Origin: Otatea glauca
Lineage: Eukaryota > Streptophyta > Magnoliopsida > Poales > Poaceae
DNA length: 64,000 nucleotides
Direction: 5' to 3'
Assembly: GCA_036346275.1 (NCBI GenBank)
Contig: CM070722.1
Span: 19,367,336 to 19,431,335, forward strand
Shown here: positions 1-11,129 of the stretch, one piece after another
Numbering within the stretch: the first letter of the stretch is position 1
Layout of the letters: every line of letters begins with the position of its first letter
Position numbers and translations under genes: made by a program
Notes under the pieces: model-generated
What the model was told of the DNA's origin: nothing
What the model saw: the letters and a program-made list of their open reading frames with translations, nothing else
Database searches by the model: none

Positions 1-115
1 CCATGTGAGTCACTTTGACCAGCGACCCGTCTGAGGGTGCCAGCAGGCACCGGAGCATCATCTGACGGCCCAGGTGCTCGGAAAAGGAAAATACGGTGCA
101 AGGACAAGAAAGAGC

Positions 116-3100
116 TTAGGGATAGAATCGCCTTAACTTTTCTATGTTCCATGCGTTGGAGAGGGCGTGGCGTCCGGCGTCCTTGGCCGGAAGGTGCCGG
201 GTCCGGAGAACCTCCGCGATGGTGAAGGGCCTTCGAGTATGGCGGGAGCTTGTGCTTGTCTTTGTTGCTTTGAACCCGTGAGGACCAGTCGTAGCGTTGA
301 AGGATCGCTCGAACTGGCGCAGTGGTAGTGCCATAGTGTGCGGTGATACCTAGCCCGGCCAAGTAGAATGGCCACATCGTGCGCTTGGGTGGTGGTCGAT
401 GGCGTCTTGTTGCGAGGCGAGCCCAGAGCCTCGTCGAGGCTTGTAACCTTGGGCGCCGTATTCGGTCGGTTGGCAAGGCGGCTTGGCACGAACACCATGA
501 AGAACTGTGTAAACCCGTCGCCGAGTTGGTGTGGTTCGTGAGGCTCCGGAGGACGGAGGGTAGCTCGGCCACCCATCACCACTGCGAATTGCTTCACCAT
601 AGCTGAAGATCCTCGGTTTGAGCCCTTGGAGGATCATGCCGTTCGCGCGTTCGGCGACCGTTCGTCGCGGATAGACTCACGCACGCCAATCGGCGCGGAT
701 GTTGAAGTCGTCATAAAACTCGAGAATTCCTTCCCGTGAAGCGTCCCATTGTCGGTGATGATGGAGTTCGGGACTCCAAACTAAAAGACAATGTCGCGGA
801 AGAAGGTGGCCTTTGCACCGGCGTGATGCTTATGACCGAGCAGCCTCTATCCACTTGGTGAACTTGTCCACCGCGACAAGGAGGTTAGTAAAGCCCGGGC
901 GCCTTTTGAAGGGCAGGCGGATCGAGTCCCGGACCGCAAATGGCCATGTGATGGGGATCGTGCTGTAAGGCTGGCCGGAAGATGTGTCTGCTTGGCGGCG
1001 GCATCCTTGGCGGTGCGTCGATCGCTACCGGCATCGGATCACGGTGACCGGTCGGTAGAAACCTTGTCGGAAGGCTTTTACCGAGGCCGAAGCGCGACAT
1101 GGTGGCCGCGACACCGCCATGGATATCGGCGATGGCGCTTCCCTTGGTCGGCTAGGGCGCACTCTCTGCGGAGGACTCGGAGGACTCCTTTGTATAGATG
1201 CGGCCCGACCGGGGAAAGATTTCGCCCGACGAGCGGGCGCGGGCCTCGGTTATATCGTTGGGGCGACCCATGGTCGACGATCGATAAAGGTCTCCTCGGT
1301 CGGATTCGATTGTCAACACGTCGCGGCCCGACCCGAGCGGCTCTACATCCGACCGCCTAGCGATTGAAGCGATTGCGCTCGACAATTCCGGAGGCGCTCG
1401 GTCCGCTTAGGTCCATACGGGCGAAAGGCTGCGGAAGGTCGCGGGCCGAAAATCGGCGGGGCCGACCCTCATTGGGGCGAGATTGGCGGTAGTCGGCCTC
1501 ACCGTTGTAGCGTCGTAGCTATGGTGAAGCTCGAAACCTTTGAACCGTTCTTGAGCTGCGTACTTCTCGGCGATGCGTGGCCATGCGGGCGTCTCGGGCT
1601 CGCGACCTTCATGACACGGTCGGCGACAAGCTTGGAGTCCCGTGGATGTAAGTCGTGGCCCGAGGTCGGCAACGATCCGAGCCGTTGGCGAGCCTCGTGC
1701 TCGGCGGCGTTGTTGGTCACGTCGAGCAACGGCCGAATGGCATCTTGGAGCTTGTTCCGTCGCGGGGAGGCGATGCGACTCCCGCTCGCGGCCGTTCTTG
1801 GTGTAGGACCCGTCGAAGTACATCGTCCGATGCACTGGGTCTTGGCGCGGTGCTTTGAGCCGGTCCACTCGGCGAAGTCGGCTGGAACTGCGACTTGATC
1901 ATCGTTCGGGAGCGTCACGATATGTCGTGGCCGTTGAGCTCGAGTGCCGGCGGCTATCCTTCTGAGCGTCGCGATTGTGGATGATCTCGTAGGTGGCGAA
2001 GTGGTCACCGCGGTGGACGGTCTTTGGTGAGTAATGGACCCGGCTTCCTCTTTGCGATGAGCACGCGTAGAGTAATACGCACCTCTGGTCACAGAGCCTT
2101 GGACTCGGAAAGCACCTCGTGATTAAGTGGTGGCCGTTGTACCTTGAGCTCGGCTTTCTTCGCTTGTTCCACCACAAGGGCAGCGATGATTTGGGTCGTG
2201 GCGGTGATGTAGAGGAAGCGGCGGTCGCGCTGGTGCGGCGACCGGGTGGAGGTGGTCGGGGAAGGCCTCAAGCGGGTGAGGTCCTCTGAGCCTCTGAGTC
2301 GGTGAAGTGGTCGGTTCTTGAAGCGGCTGTAGAAGCGGCATCCGCGCTCGCCGGCGAGACAAAGCGGCTAAAGGCCGTAAGGCATCCGCCGACTTTTGGA
2401 CTCCTTTAGGTTGTCGATCGGGCCCATCCTTGTGATCGGTGAGATCTTCTTACGATTGGCCTCGATGCCACGCTCGAGCGATGAAGCCGAAGCTTTCCCT
2501 TAGGAACCGAAACGCACTTGTCGGGGTTGAGCTTTAAGCGGAACCGCGGAGGTTCGCAAAGTTTCTCCTAGGTCGGCAATGAGGTCGTCGGCCTTCCTAG
2601 TTTTCACGATGATGTCGTCGGCGTAATAGCTGATATTCTGGCCGATCAGTCGTTGAAACACGTTTGCATGCCGCGCTGATATGTAGCACCCGTGTTTTTC
2701 AGACCAAACGGCATTGTTACATAGAAAAAGGAGCCAAAAGGGGTAATGAAAGAAGTTGCGAGTTGGTCGGACTCCTTCATCGCTATCTAGTGATAGCCCG
2801 AGTAGGCATCCAGAAAGGACAGGGTTTCGCACCCTGCAGTGGAGTCAACGACTTGAGTCGTCGGGGTAAGAGCGGGTCCAGGACATGCCTTGTTCGGACT
2901 TGTGTAGTCAGCGCACATTCTCCATTGCCCATTCTTCTTTTTACAAGTGCAGGTTGGCGAGCGATCGGTGGCGCACTTTTATAAACCTGCGGCCAAAAGC
3001 AGCGATCTCCTCCCCTATGATTCTGCGCTTCTCTTGTCGGCGGCACGAGCGTTAGGCGGCCGACCTCGAGCCTAATCGGATGCTCAGGAGTGCTCGGCGA

Positions 3101-4300
3101 CCTCCTCCGGGATTCTGGCATGTCGGAGGATCTCCATGCGAAGGCGTCGTTGTTGGCGCAGGAAGTCGACGGCGAGCTTTCCTATTTGGCGGGAGCGTGG
3201 CTCCGACCGCGCGGTCTTGGTCGGATCCCGGGATCGGCCGCGACCTTCTTCGTGTCCTCGGCGGACTTGAAGGATCTTGCCCGACTTGCTGGGCTTCGGG
3301 GCGGACTCGAAGGCTTCTCTTGGTCGGCGAGCTCGGCCGGAGGCGATGACCGCCGACGCTTAGCTGCAATCGCTTCGCGATTGTAAGCAATTTGGAAAGA
3401 CGAGGCCACGGTGATGACTCCTCGCGGAGCGAGCATCTTGACGAGATAGGTGTAGGTAGGACCGCCATGAACTTGGCATAGCACGGCCTCCCCAGGATGG
3501 CGTGGTAGGATCCGGGGAAATCCACGACCTCAAAGGTGAGGGTCTTGGTGCGGAAATTTTCCGGTCCTCCAAAGGTGATGGGCGGTCGATCTGCTCGGCG
3601 GGTGGGCTCGCGGCACAGGATAGCGCCATAGAAGGGCGCCTTGCTCGGCCGGAGACTCGAGCGGGGTATCCCCATGGCTTCGAGTGTCTCAACATAAAGG
3701 ATGTTGAGACCGCTGCCGCCATCCATAAGCACCTTCGTGAGGCGCTTCTTCCCCATGATGGGGTCGACAACCAATGGATATCTCCCGGACTGCGGGACGT
3801 GGTCGGGGTGGTCAGTCCGATCGAAAGTGATCGGGGACTCCGACCACCGAAGGAATTGGGGGACGGCTGGAGTTGCGGTGTGGACTTCGCGGAAGGCGAG
3901 CTTAAGTCGGCGCTTGTCGGCCAGCGCAGCCGTCCGCCAAAGATCATGAGGCAGCCGTCGGGTTCGTGGAACTCGTCGCCCTTTTCTCCTCGACCCGCGT
4001 AAAGTGGGGCTTGCTTCTTTCCTTTGCCCCGTGGCGTTGTGGAAGTCTGCCGGAGAGAAGCGTCTCGGGACCTCGATCCGGTACTTGTGCTTGACGGGAA
4101 CCGTGGTGTGAACCGCGGCTGTCCATCGACTTCGAAATGGTCGAAGCGCGGCGGTGAAGCGCGCTGGCGCTGGCGAGCGATCGGCAGTCACGACCACGGA
4201 CCTCGCGGACTGTTTCCGTGCTTCGCTCCGCTTGTCCGAGCGGTTGAGGACCAGCTTCGAGGCGAGGCTCTTGCTTAGCCTTTCCTCCGAAAATGGCCCC
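116..4300 (-). pseudogene. gypsy pol remnant: protease, RT, RNase H, integrase
   Basis: Protease is near 3,450-3,800 (VLMDGGSGLNIL, then ILGRPCYAKFMAV). RT runs about 2,390-3,160, with FLRQ..LRHARIPEEV upstream and the active-site box near 2,625 reading YYADD where family members usually have YVDD. RNase H is about 1,430-1,880 (YFDGS, TNNAAEHEA, FKGFELHH). Integrase is about 590-1,260 (AKAFRQGFY, LLVAVDKFTKW near 870, SIITDNGT near 750). The C-terminal tail at 116-335 ends NAWNIEKLRRFYP and a stop. These pieces lie in different frames, and single-frame open stretches cover only parts of each domain. Frameshifts are concentrated in GC-rich runs. The gene is non-functional as written. The family assignment is knowledge-based and the domain calls are read from the translations. 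Confidence 0.85.
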
Positions 4301-4800
4301 GGCCTCCTCGCCGGGGCGTGGTTAGTGGCGATGTCGAAGCTCATTGGTGGTTACGGAAGCCGCGCAGCCGATTTGTGCACCAAGGCCTTGCGGGAGTGCC
4401 GTAGATGAAACGCCCCACGACATCAGCGTCAGAGATGTCGGGCGCTCATTGCACTAACGGAGAAGCGCCGGATGTAATCCGGAGGTTTCCGGCTTGCTGC
4501 GACTCTTGGTCAGGAGTTTCGGGCGCTTGTAAGTGCCACGGAGTTGCCGAAGAGGCTCTTCAAGTTGGCCCGAGTTCTAATGGTCTTTGCGGGCAGTACT
4601 CGAGGCGGGCTCGAGCCGAGTTCGCAAGATAGATGGGAGGTATTGGATGATGAAGAGATCATCGCGGCTCCTCCCGCCCGACATCTTGGCCGGTAATCTT
4701 CTAGCTGGACATCGGGGTTCGTGGCCCCGGTGTATTTAGCTATGTTGGTAGGTGCCACGAATCGGCGGGAAATCCGCATGGCGGATCCTGACCAAGCCCG
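4300..4800 (-). pseudogene. gypsy gag fragment
   Basis: The minus-strand translation shows NIAKYTGATNPDVQLEDYR near 4,730-4,690 and SFDIATNHAPARRP near 4,340. Both match the retrotransposon gag domain of RIRE2-like elements (from memory of the family). Intermediate parts are in other frames. The N-terminal half of gag toward 5,900 is not readable with confidence; minus-strand open frames at 5,657-6,451 look like leader sequence, not protein. Confidence 0.65.
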
Positions 4801-5907
4801 TCAGCCACAGGCCGCCGGGGCCGGGGGCCTTGATGCGTCGTAGCGGCCGTATGTCTATGACCCGCGGCCAAAGCCGCCGTCCGCGCTTTCCTCCGTGCCT
4901 CGAGGTGTACGGACGTTATGTCGTCGCCGAGTCTTTGGCGCGCCGGCGCGCGCGAACTGAGGGTTGTTCATGGTGCCTGCGCCGCTTTGCCGGACCATCC
5001 GGCTCCGGCGGCGGTCGCGGGTCCGCGACGGAGGTGGCGCCAGTGATGAGCTAGAGGCACGCATGTGCTGCACAGCAGCACGTTCCACGGCCGGAGGTTT
5101 TGGTGCGTGGCCTTGGCCTCTGGTCGGCCGGCTCGAAGGCCAGCGGGCGGCATAGCGGTGCGGCCATGTTTTGGCTTGCGTGAGGGAAGGCCAGGGCCAT
5201 CGGACTCCTCCACCGGCCGGTGGTGTACACGGCGTGCTTTCGTCGCGTGCACCGCAAAGCACTGAGCGAGGGCTCGGTGATCTTGCTCGAGTTGGCACAG
5301 GCTCGTCGAGCTTCGGACCTCGGCCGTCGGGCCTCGGCTCGTCGCGGCGGGCTTAGGCGCCCGCGGCTTATCGGCGATATTCCTCTTCCTGCGCACAGTG
5401 CGCTAGATGAGGCCCCCGTAGCCACGGGGTTCTGATCAGTCGGCCGTGCCCGCCATGTTGCACTCAGCGAGAGTGCCGTCTGCGCGACATGCTCCATGTC
5501 GGGCTGGAATCGTGGTGGAAGAGTCTTCCGGCCAGTCGTGAACAGGCCGGCATATGGCGGCCATTGCCACGAGTTGTGAGCCTACGGAGGTGATCGGTCA
5601 TCATCCCAAGTTCGCAGTGCCGCTCACGGGGAGAGGCGGCGCTCATGAGCTCCGCCTTAGGGCTGTAGGGGGCCAAGCCGGAGGTGTGAAATCGCCGGAG
5701 CGAGTCGAGGATCTAGCGGGCGCCGGTCCTCGAGGTGCGGGAATGGCGCGAGCTCTTCCGCCAGTGGCGATGAAGTCGAGCCAAAGCGGATCCGGCTCCT
5801 CGGCGTGGACTCGCGTCGTGGAGTGAAAAAGCCATCGAGGGAGGCAGCGAGAATCAGGAGATGTCGATGAAGGCGCGAAGGCCCTACAGCGCGCCAACCG
5901 CCGGCGT

Positions 5908-6774
5908 TGAGCACGGCAAGTAAATTTGTAAGTCTAAGGGCCACGCGTTCCCTCTCCCGAATGGTTAGACTCAAAAGTCCAAGGTGTATCTTGGTTCGGG
6001 CGAATGTCCCTACTCCGATTAGTGTGGCGGTGTTGTATTGCTTTTGAGTGCGACAGGTGCCTGCGATTACAAGTGAGGGTGAGAGCTTGAACACAAGAGT
6101 GTTTTTTGTTGTGCATTCGCCAAGACCTCCCTCCCTTTGGCCCATTTGAAGAGGAGAGACCACCGCCTCCTTTGCTCTGATCGGAAGGCGAGTTACATTG
6201 GGAAGTGGGAGAAGGAAGGACGATGGGACCCTCGCTAGAGCCCTAGTCTCTTGTCTTGGTGGCCCAGTGGTCGTCAGTCTTTGCCCACACCGGGTTTGGT
6301 AGGCGAGGCGGCTCGCGTTTCCTTGGGAAGCGGCGTACACGCCTCTGGGAACTGTCGGAGATGCCGAGCGTTGCGGGCGTGGCCTGGCGCTGCCTCGGGA
6401 GGAGCCGTGCCGATGTGGTAGGCGATGGGATCGGAGTTTTGACTTGGGCAACCCTCATGCTGCCTCGGAAAGGGGCCACCTGCCCTGCACGGTCGCTTCG
6501 AACGATCCTGTCCGTGGGGCACGTGGCCCCCGGCGAAGGTTGCCTCGGCTTGGTCGGGGCTCGGGGGAGCCCGATCTATGACGGGGGTCGGCGTCCCACT
6601 TGGTCGGGATCGTTTGCCTTGATTTGGTCAGGGACGAGCGTCCTTTTGTGGCCCCGCAGGTCCCTTGGTCGGAGCTGGGCCCAGGGGCGGCTCGTTGGGT
6701 CGTAGCTGGGCTTGATGTAGCCTGCTTGTCATCCTGGGCCGCTCAGGTACCCCTGGTATGAGTATTCGTCAACA
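5908..6774 (-). repeat. candidate 5' LTR of the RIRE2-like element
   Basis: On the minus strand the candidate LTR begins TGTTGACGAATACTCATACC at 6,774 and ends ...GTGCTCA at 5,908. It is followed about 10 bases on by TTGGCGCGC, which is the kind of primer-site sequence seen after LTRs in this group. That gives 867 bp with TG...CA ends. The partner LTR is outside the window, so the ends cannot be checked by comparison, and no clear TATA box was found. If the right edge is correct, the 5-bp target duplication would be TCCTA at 6,775-6,779. Confidence 0.45.
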
Positions 6775-7059
6775 TCCTATACGGTGCAGTCGCAAACTTA
6801 CAAAGAAAACTGGATCGCAATCGTGTAAAGTGAATGGTCACTTAAGCCTTTTCGATAGCCCGTAAAATAACATGTTTAGAAGAGAAATTATAGAGGAATA
6901 GCCCCGAAACAAGCTATGATACATGTACTACCATAATACGCAAAAGGATCCTATTTAAAACTTGCTATGCAACTCAATCCTGCCAAAGCAAACACCCTAA
7001 ACGATCACTACAGGCGCAGATTCTAAAACACAAACATTATTTGGAGATGACTGCCATGC

Positions 7060-7260
7060 AGTAGTATTTTCAGGGCGAATAGCCTACTCACGGGTGTGCA
7101 TTCTTGTCAGGGCGATTAGACAAGTCACGTGTAGCGACACTCTATCATCTTTTCAGGTTATAAGTTGCGACACTCTGCCCAATGCTTTAAACTTTTTCAG
7201 GTCGATTTGACAACACTCTACCTGTAGCTTTGTCAAGCCGATTTGACCACAAGCTGTCAT
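7060..7260. repeat. array of about five degenerate TTTTCAGG(T/G)CGATT units
   Basis: Units starting with TT(T/G)TCAGG and followed by a CGA..TTGACA/GCGACAC stretch occur near 7,066, 7,105, 7,151, 7,193 and 7,231, about 40 bases apart. They stop about 120 bases before the TATA box at 7,383. A different array occurs on the far side of the same gene remnant (8,939-9,118). The sequence between 6,775 and 7,060 shows nothing I recognise. Confidence 0.5.
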
Positions 7261-7382
7261 TAATGGGTACACTCATTACACACGAACTGCACACTGCACA
7301 TTCCGAAGTGACCACTCACTGCCTACTATCAACCCTTTCAATCTTACCTTACAACACTTAGTCCATACACCACCCCTTCGAG

Positions 7383-7392
7383 TCTATAAAAG
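7383..7392 (+). promoter_or_regulatory. TATA box upstream of an unidentified gene remnant
   Basis: TCTATAAAAG lies 49 bases before an ATG in the strong context CACCATGG (7,441). A start site about 30 bases downstream, near 7,415, would leave a short leader. The spacing and the intact start context show that a real promoter was once here, although the ORF behind it is broken. Confidence 0.55.
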
Positions 7393-7440
7393 GCCAAACC
7401 ATAGGCACACATCCACAGCTCCCACTCATACTTCTTCACC

Positions 7441-8247
7441 ATGGCTGGATCCTCTAGCAGAGTATTTTCGTGAACACCCGATATGAGCAGCGTAGCTCTT
7501 AATTACACGTTGAAGGTTACGCGTGGTGGGAAGGACGATCCATTCAAGGAGGAGAACCTAAGTAAAGTGGTGTCCAAATTGCAAGAGTGGCATCCGACAT
7601 TACGGAAACATAACGTGACAACCTCTCGCCTGAACCTTGTGACCTCCGACGACCTCAAGACACACTTGCAATGGTGGCATCAAAGGTATTTCGGGGTATG
7701 CGAATTAGCCAACCACCCTTCTGCTGCAGGTTTCTCTAGAGATCTTACATGGTACTAATGCTGCCTGATCGGTATGCACATCATATTAAGGTTAGTTATT
7801 TTATATTTGTTCACCATACTAATCTTTTTACCATTCTACATAAGTTTACTACTTCGTATGCTCGTCTTGTGTGTTAGTCATTCCCCGAGGATGTATATGC
7901 TTTTAGGCGGGGGTGTGATGCCTGGTTCGCACAGAAGACACAGAATAGGATCTAACTGGAGGGGTAGAGGTCGACACAGTACTGTTGCAGCAGCAAGTTC
8001 AAGAGGACGTTCAATCACTACCGAAGGGGGGCTTGCTCCTAACTATGCAAATGATGATGATGATGACGATTTCGTATCACCTAGACCTCGACGGTCAAGC
8101 ACTACCACAACAAGCCGTTCAAGCACTACTATAGCACACCGTTCAACAAACAATGCAAGAGGACGTTCAACCAGCATTAGAGGCGGGCTAGCTCCTAACC
8201 ATACAAATGACGATGGCAATTTCATGCCACCTAGGCCAGGAAACTAG
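7441..8247 (+). pseudogene. unidentified element-type gene, broken
   Basis: The ATG at 7,441 reads MAGSSSRVFS and stops at 7,471. A second frame opens at 7,483 (91 aa) with the features LKVTRGGKDDPF, VVSKLQEWHPTL and LQWWHQRYFGV. A third frame near 7,740 reads MVLMLPDR up to a possible donor at 7,771. After a possible acceptor at 7,877, FPEDVYAFRRGCDAWFAQK follows and stops at 7,953. Another frame then gives a low-complexity tail to 8,247 with two similar GGLAPN(Y/H)(A/T)NDD units and Ser/Arg/Thr-rich spacers. The shifting frames suggest a spliced gene with several frameshifts. I do not recognise the family. The flanking repeat arrays suggest that it belongs to a mobile element. Confidence 0.5.
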
Positions 8248-8249
8248 CG

Positions 8250-8935
8250 TCCTCGGAGTCCTCCCAATTATAATGATGATATTACATTACGCCCTATCAG
8301 CGATCCAAGTGTAATACCCCATCAGTCACCAATATATAACTTTACTTTTTTTGACCCTGCCCTATCCCGACTATCCCGACAACCATGGTCATAGAATGTA
8401 TGGTTTTGTGACTTATGTTGTAGAATTCCCAGTGTATGAATTCTTTAAGGCATGTATGTACCTATGTTGTATCCCAATTTTATGAATTCCTTAAGGTATG
8501 TACCTATATTGTATCCCAGTTTGTGACTTAGCTCTGCATTTTGAAATATCAATGTCGGGTTTTATTCAATAGTTTACTATGATTTGTCGTCAAATTTGTC
8601 GCACACCGAAAGAGAATGACGAACAACAAAATTTGATTTTTTTCTCGAAAATAGTTAACTGACAAATAATTTTTCGAAACACTACACATTAATTATCACC
8701 GATAAATATTAATTTTTCTGAATTTATTGACCCTACTTCGAACTATACAATCTACCAACCGTCAAAATAAAGCTGACTTTTAATAATTAATGCTCACAGC
8801 TTACAGTGACTTTTCAATAAAATTACTGTCAAATACTTCCTCATAAATTAAAATTCCTCCCAGAAAATATTTCATGAAATTATAAATTTTTCGACAAGTT
8901 CTTCCTAGCGCGCACAGTTTTTGAAAAAAAATATT
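8250..8935. other. AT-rich stretch, no gene seen
   Basis: This lies between the unidentified gene remnant and the palindromic array. It contains a short partial duplication near 8,430-8,520 (TATGAATTC(T/C)TTAAGG followed by TACCTATGTTGTATCCCA-like text). No reading frame, terminal inverted repeat or known repeat was identified. Confidence 0.5.
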
Positions 8936-8938
8936 GCC

Positions 8939-9118
8939 TTCAGTCGCCCAACCAAAGGCCGACAGAGGCCTGAGTACCACTGTCGCCCTACCAAAGGGTG
9001 ACATATGGTATATCGCCCAACCAAAAGGTCAGTCGCCCAACCAAAGGGCGACACATCACTCTGTTGCCCTTTCAATAGGCGACATTTTCATTTCGCGTTT
9101 TCAACGGGCGACAGTGGT
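8939..9118. repeat. array of six short hairpin repeats (TCGCCC..GGGCGA)
   Basis: Six units about 30 bases apart, near 8,940, 8,981, 9,012, 9,033, 9,065 and 9,092, share the pattern TCGCCC-AACCAAA-GGGCGACA. The unit at 9,033 has a perfect six-base stem with a seven-base loop. The others keep one arm or both with changes. Such arrays are typical of the subterminal regions of some plant DNA transposons, but no terminal inverted repeat was found next to it. Confidence 0.6.
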
Positions 9119-9342
9119 ACATTTTTGCAATTTGAATAAAAAAATGTGTTAATAAAAAAATTCCATTTTAAACAGGTCGACAGTCCTGCCGCAACGGAAG
9201 AATATGTACCGTTGTAGTAATAAAAAACGACTAATTGTATACTGGGGGTGTAGGTTGCAATCTTCTCCAGACGCCTAAAGACCTAAAGATTGGAAAAAAA
9301 AAACGCATGAGATCGCTATTGTGAGTTTGTGACTAGGGCTGT

Positions 9343-9600
9343 TAATGAGCTCGGTCTAAGCTCGAGCTGAGCTCAAGTTAGGGTTCGAGTAGGTCCGATC
9401 TCGGTTCGAGTAAGGTCGGTAACAAGCTCGAGTAAACTTGACTCAAGGAAGCTCGGTCCAATCTCGAGTAGACTCGCGAGGTACTCGAGTTCGACTCGGT
9501 GAGGCTCGCGAGCTCGGGATAAAGCTCGAGTTCGATTTGTTTAGAGCTTAAAACGAACCTCTAACGAGCCGAGCTCGTGTTGCTCGTGAACCTCAGCTTT
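9343..9600. mobile_element. hAT-like terminal region with AGCTCGAG-type subterminal repeats
   Basis: The stretch begins TAGGGCTGTTAATGAGCTCG and is packed with GAGCTCG, CTCGAG and GCTCGAGT motifs on both strands up to CTCGTGAACCTC near 9,590. From family knowledge, TAGGGCTGTTAA(T/C)GAGC is the terminus of a group of plant hAT elements with such GC-palindrome subterminal repeats. No matching inverted terminus was found on the right, so this is a one-ended remnant. Confidence 0.4.
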
Positions 9601-10465
9601 TTTGAATGCGCTATTTGTGACACAGTCCTGCTTGATTAGCCATTTTGTTGTTGCTTTGACCCAAAGTGACCACTATTTGTGTATACATGGAGCTGGAGTG
9701 CTGTCGATACAAAATAGCGGTATTTTCTTTTCTTCTGTCCAGCACAATGGTACGTCAAGAGTTTTTCTCGAAAGAGCTACAGGTGAAGAACCGTTCACTC
9801 ATCTAGTCCCACATTTCACTTTATTTTTTTGAAAAAAAAGGCTTTCTCTCGATTTTTTACAAAATTAATTCCCTTCTCATCGCGAAAGGTTCAAGGGCTA
9901 ACACATGGCACCTTCCGTGCTAGAGAACCGCAGGAGACCAAGAAGCCACGCCAGGAGACCACGGTAACTGGGTGACGCTGAGCGGGGCTCCAATTGTTTT
10001 GCCGCGCTCTGGAGCCGCGGAAGGCCAGTTGCTGCGTTCGGTAGGCGCGTGAAACGGCGTGGCATGCGAATTCTGTGGAAATAGGGCGTGGAACAGTACT
10101 TTTTATGGTACTACAGCACAGAATAGTACTTTCTGCGGTATTGAATTACACGACATGACTATTTTTGTAAATTTTTTTTGGAAGGATCCTGTTTTTTTTA
10201 AGAAAAGAAGAAGGTAGAGGCCTGAGTGATCGTTTCGCCGGCGAACACATTGATTTGCGTTCAGGCGATGGCGATGATTCGATTTGTCGGTTTCTCAAAA
10301 AAAAAAAAAGGAAAGTAAGAAAGAAAAAAAAAAGGGAAAAGGGGAAAGAAAAATCTCGCACTCCTCGAAAACAACGAGTCAGTCAATCAAGCACGGTGTG
10401 AAGGGGAAAAACAGAAAAAGAAAAACGGGGAGAGAAACAAAACTCGCGAGGCCGATAAAGGCTAC
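9601..10465. other. upstream region of the channel gene, no gene seen
   Basis: No coding signal was found. The stretch contains a short duplicated phrase near 10,090-10,140 (AACAGTACTTTTTATGGTA and AATAGTACTTTCTGCGGTA) and a purine-rich tract at 10,297-10,440. It lies directly before the leader exon of the channel gene and is the likely promoter side. No convincing TATA box was found. Confidence 0.45.
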
Positions 10466-10469
10466 GCTA

Positions 10470-10836
10470 CACGTGCGCGGCATCGGCGGTGCGCCCATCG
10501 CTCTCGCGTCCGCCGCCGTGTGTCGCCGCGCGTGGAGGGCGTTGTCGCCCAAGCCTTCTTCCCCATCTCCTGCCCCTTCGCCGCACCCACCAAACCTTCT
10601 TCTTTCCCTCTCCCTCTTTCTTCTCCCCTCTCTTCCTCTCCGATTTCCGACCTCCACCTCCCCCCAATCCCACCGGCTCCTGCCAAGCTCGTCTCCGGCG
10701 CGCGGCGCGGGGCCCCACCCAACTGCCTCTCGCCTCCAGTCCAGTCCCCACCTCCCGTTCCCCCGCCGCCGGAGAGTTGCCGCCATCAACCCCCGCCCTT
10801 CCCGACTAGCGCTGTCTACCCGCCGCCGAGCCTCAG
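10470..10836 (+). other. MSL2/3: non-coding first exon (5' leader) of the MSL2/3-like gene
   Basis: This is a GC-rich, CT-rich stretch ending CCTCAG before the donor GTAATT at 10,837. It contains no ATG between about 10,447 and 10,836. CT-rich tracts of this kind are usual in plant leaders. Its link to the downstream gene is inferred from the donor and from the acceptor at 13,228-13,229, which precedes the exon holding the start codon. The exact transcription start is unknown; 10,470 is approximate. Confidence 0.5.
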
Positions 10837-11129
10837 GTAATTGCGCCTGCACCTTCCGGGTTATTGGCATGTCTTGTGCCGTGTCACGTACGCCACTCCT
10901 TCCACGGTTTTTATTAGGCGGATAGAATTGCTTGCTGTATATGATGCGTAGCGTCCCGATGGAAATGAACTGTACTCAATATTAAGGTTTTAAATCACGA
11001 TTTTCGCAGCTTCAGCTTCATGGTAAGGTCCTAAAAAAGCTACTGCAGTTATCGCCGGTATTAAAAAAAATTAAATATGTATATAATATAAGTTACCTCC
11101 AAACAAATCATTAAATCATGGTACTTCAG

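Larger units (their letters stand above)
1..6774 (-). mobile_element. Ty3/gypsy LTR retrotransposon, RIRE2/Tat-like, minus strand, 3' LTR lies left of the window
   Basis: Read on the minus strand, this stretch gives, in order from the right, a candidate 5' LTR (5,908-6,774), gag, aspartic protease, reverse transcriptase, RNase H and integrase, ending in the stop codon at 116. The domain order protease-RT-RNase H-integrase defines Ty3/gypsy. The protease core DGGSGLNI and the C-terminal LRRFYP are, from family knowledge, typical of RIRE2/Tat-like grass elements. The sequence is strongly GC-rich compared with the AT-rich DNA to its right. The reading frame breaks many times, so this copy cannot encode a working polyprotein. 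The 3' LTR should lie just outside position 1. Confidence 0.85.

Noticed and set aside
5657..6451. 264-aa minus-strand open frame over the gypsy LTR and leader
   Set aside because: It runs from the candidate LTR across the primer-site region into the leader and has no gag motif.
8939..9118. Regular repeats that resemble a CRISPR array
   Set aside because: The units are degenerate hairpins with short unequal spacers in plant DNA, with no cas genes. They fit transposon subterminal repeats.
10284..10925. 213-aa open frame over the leader exon of the channel gene
   Set aside because: It is Ser/Pro/Arg-rich from CT-rich DNA, crosses the GTAATT donor, has no domain, and similar frames open on the other strand. 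It is better read as untranslated leader.
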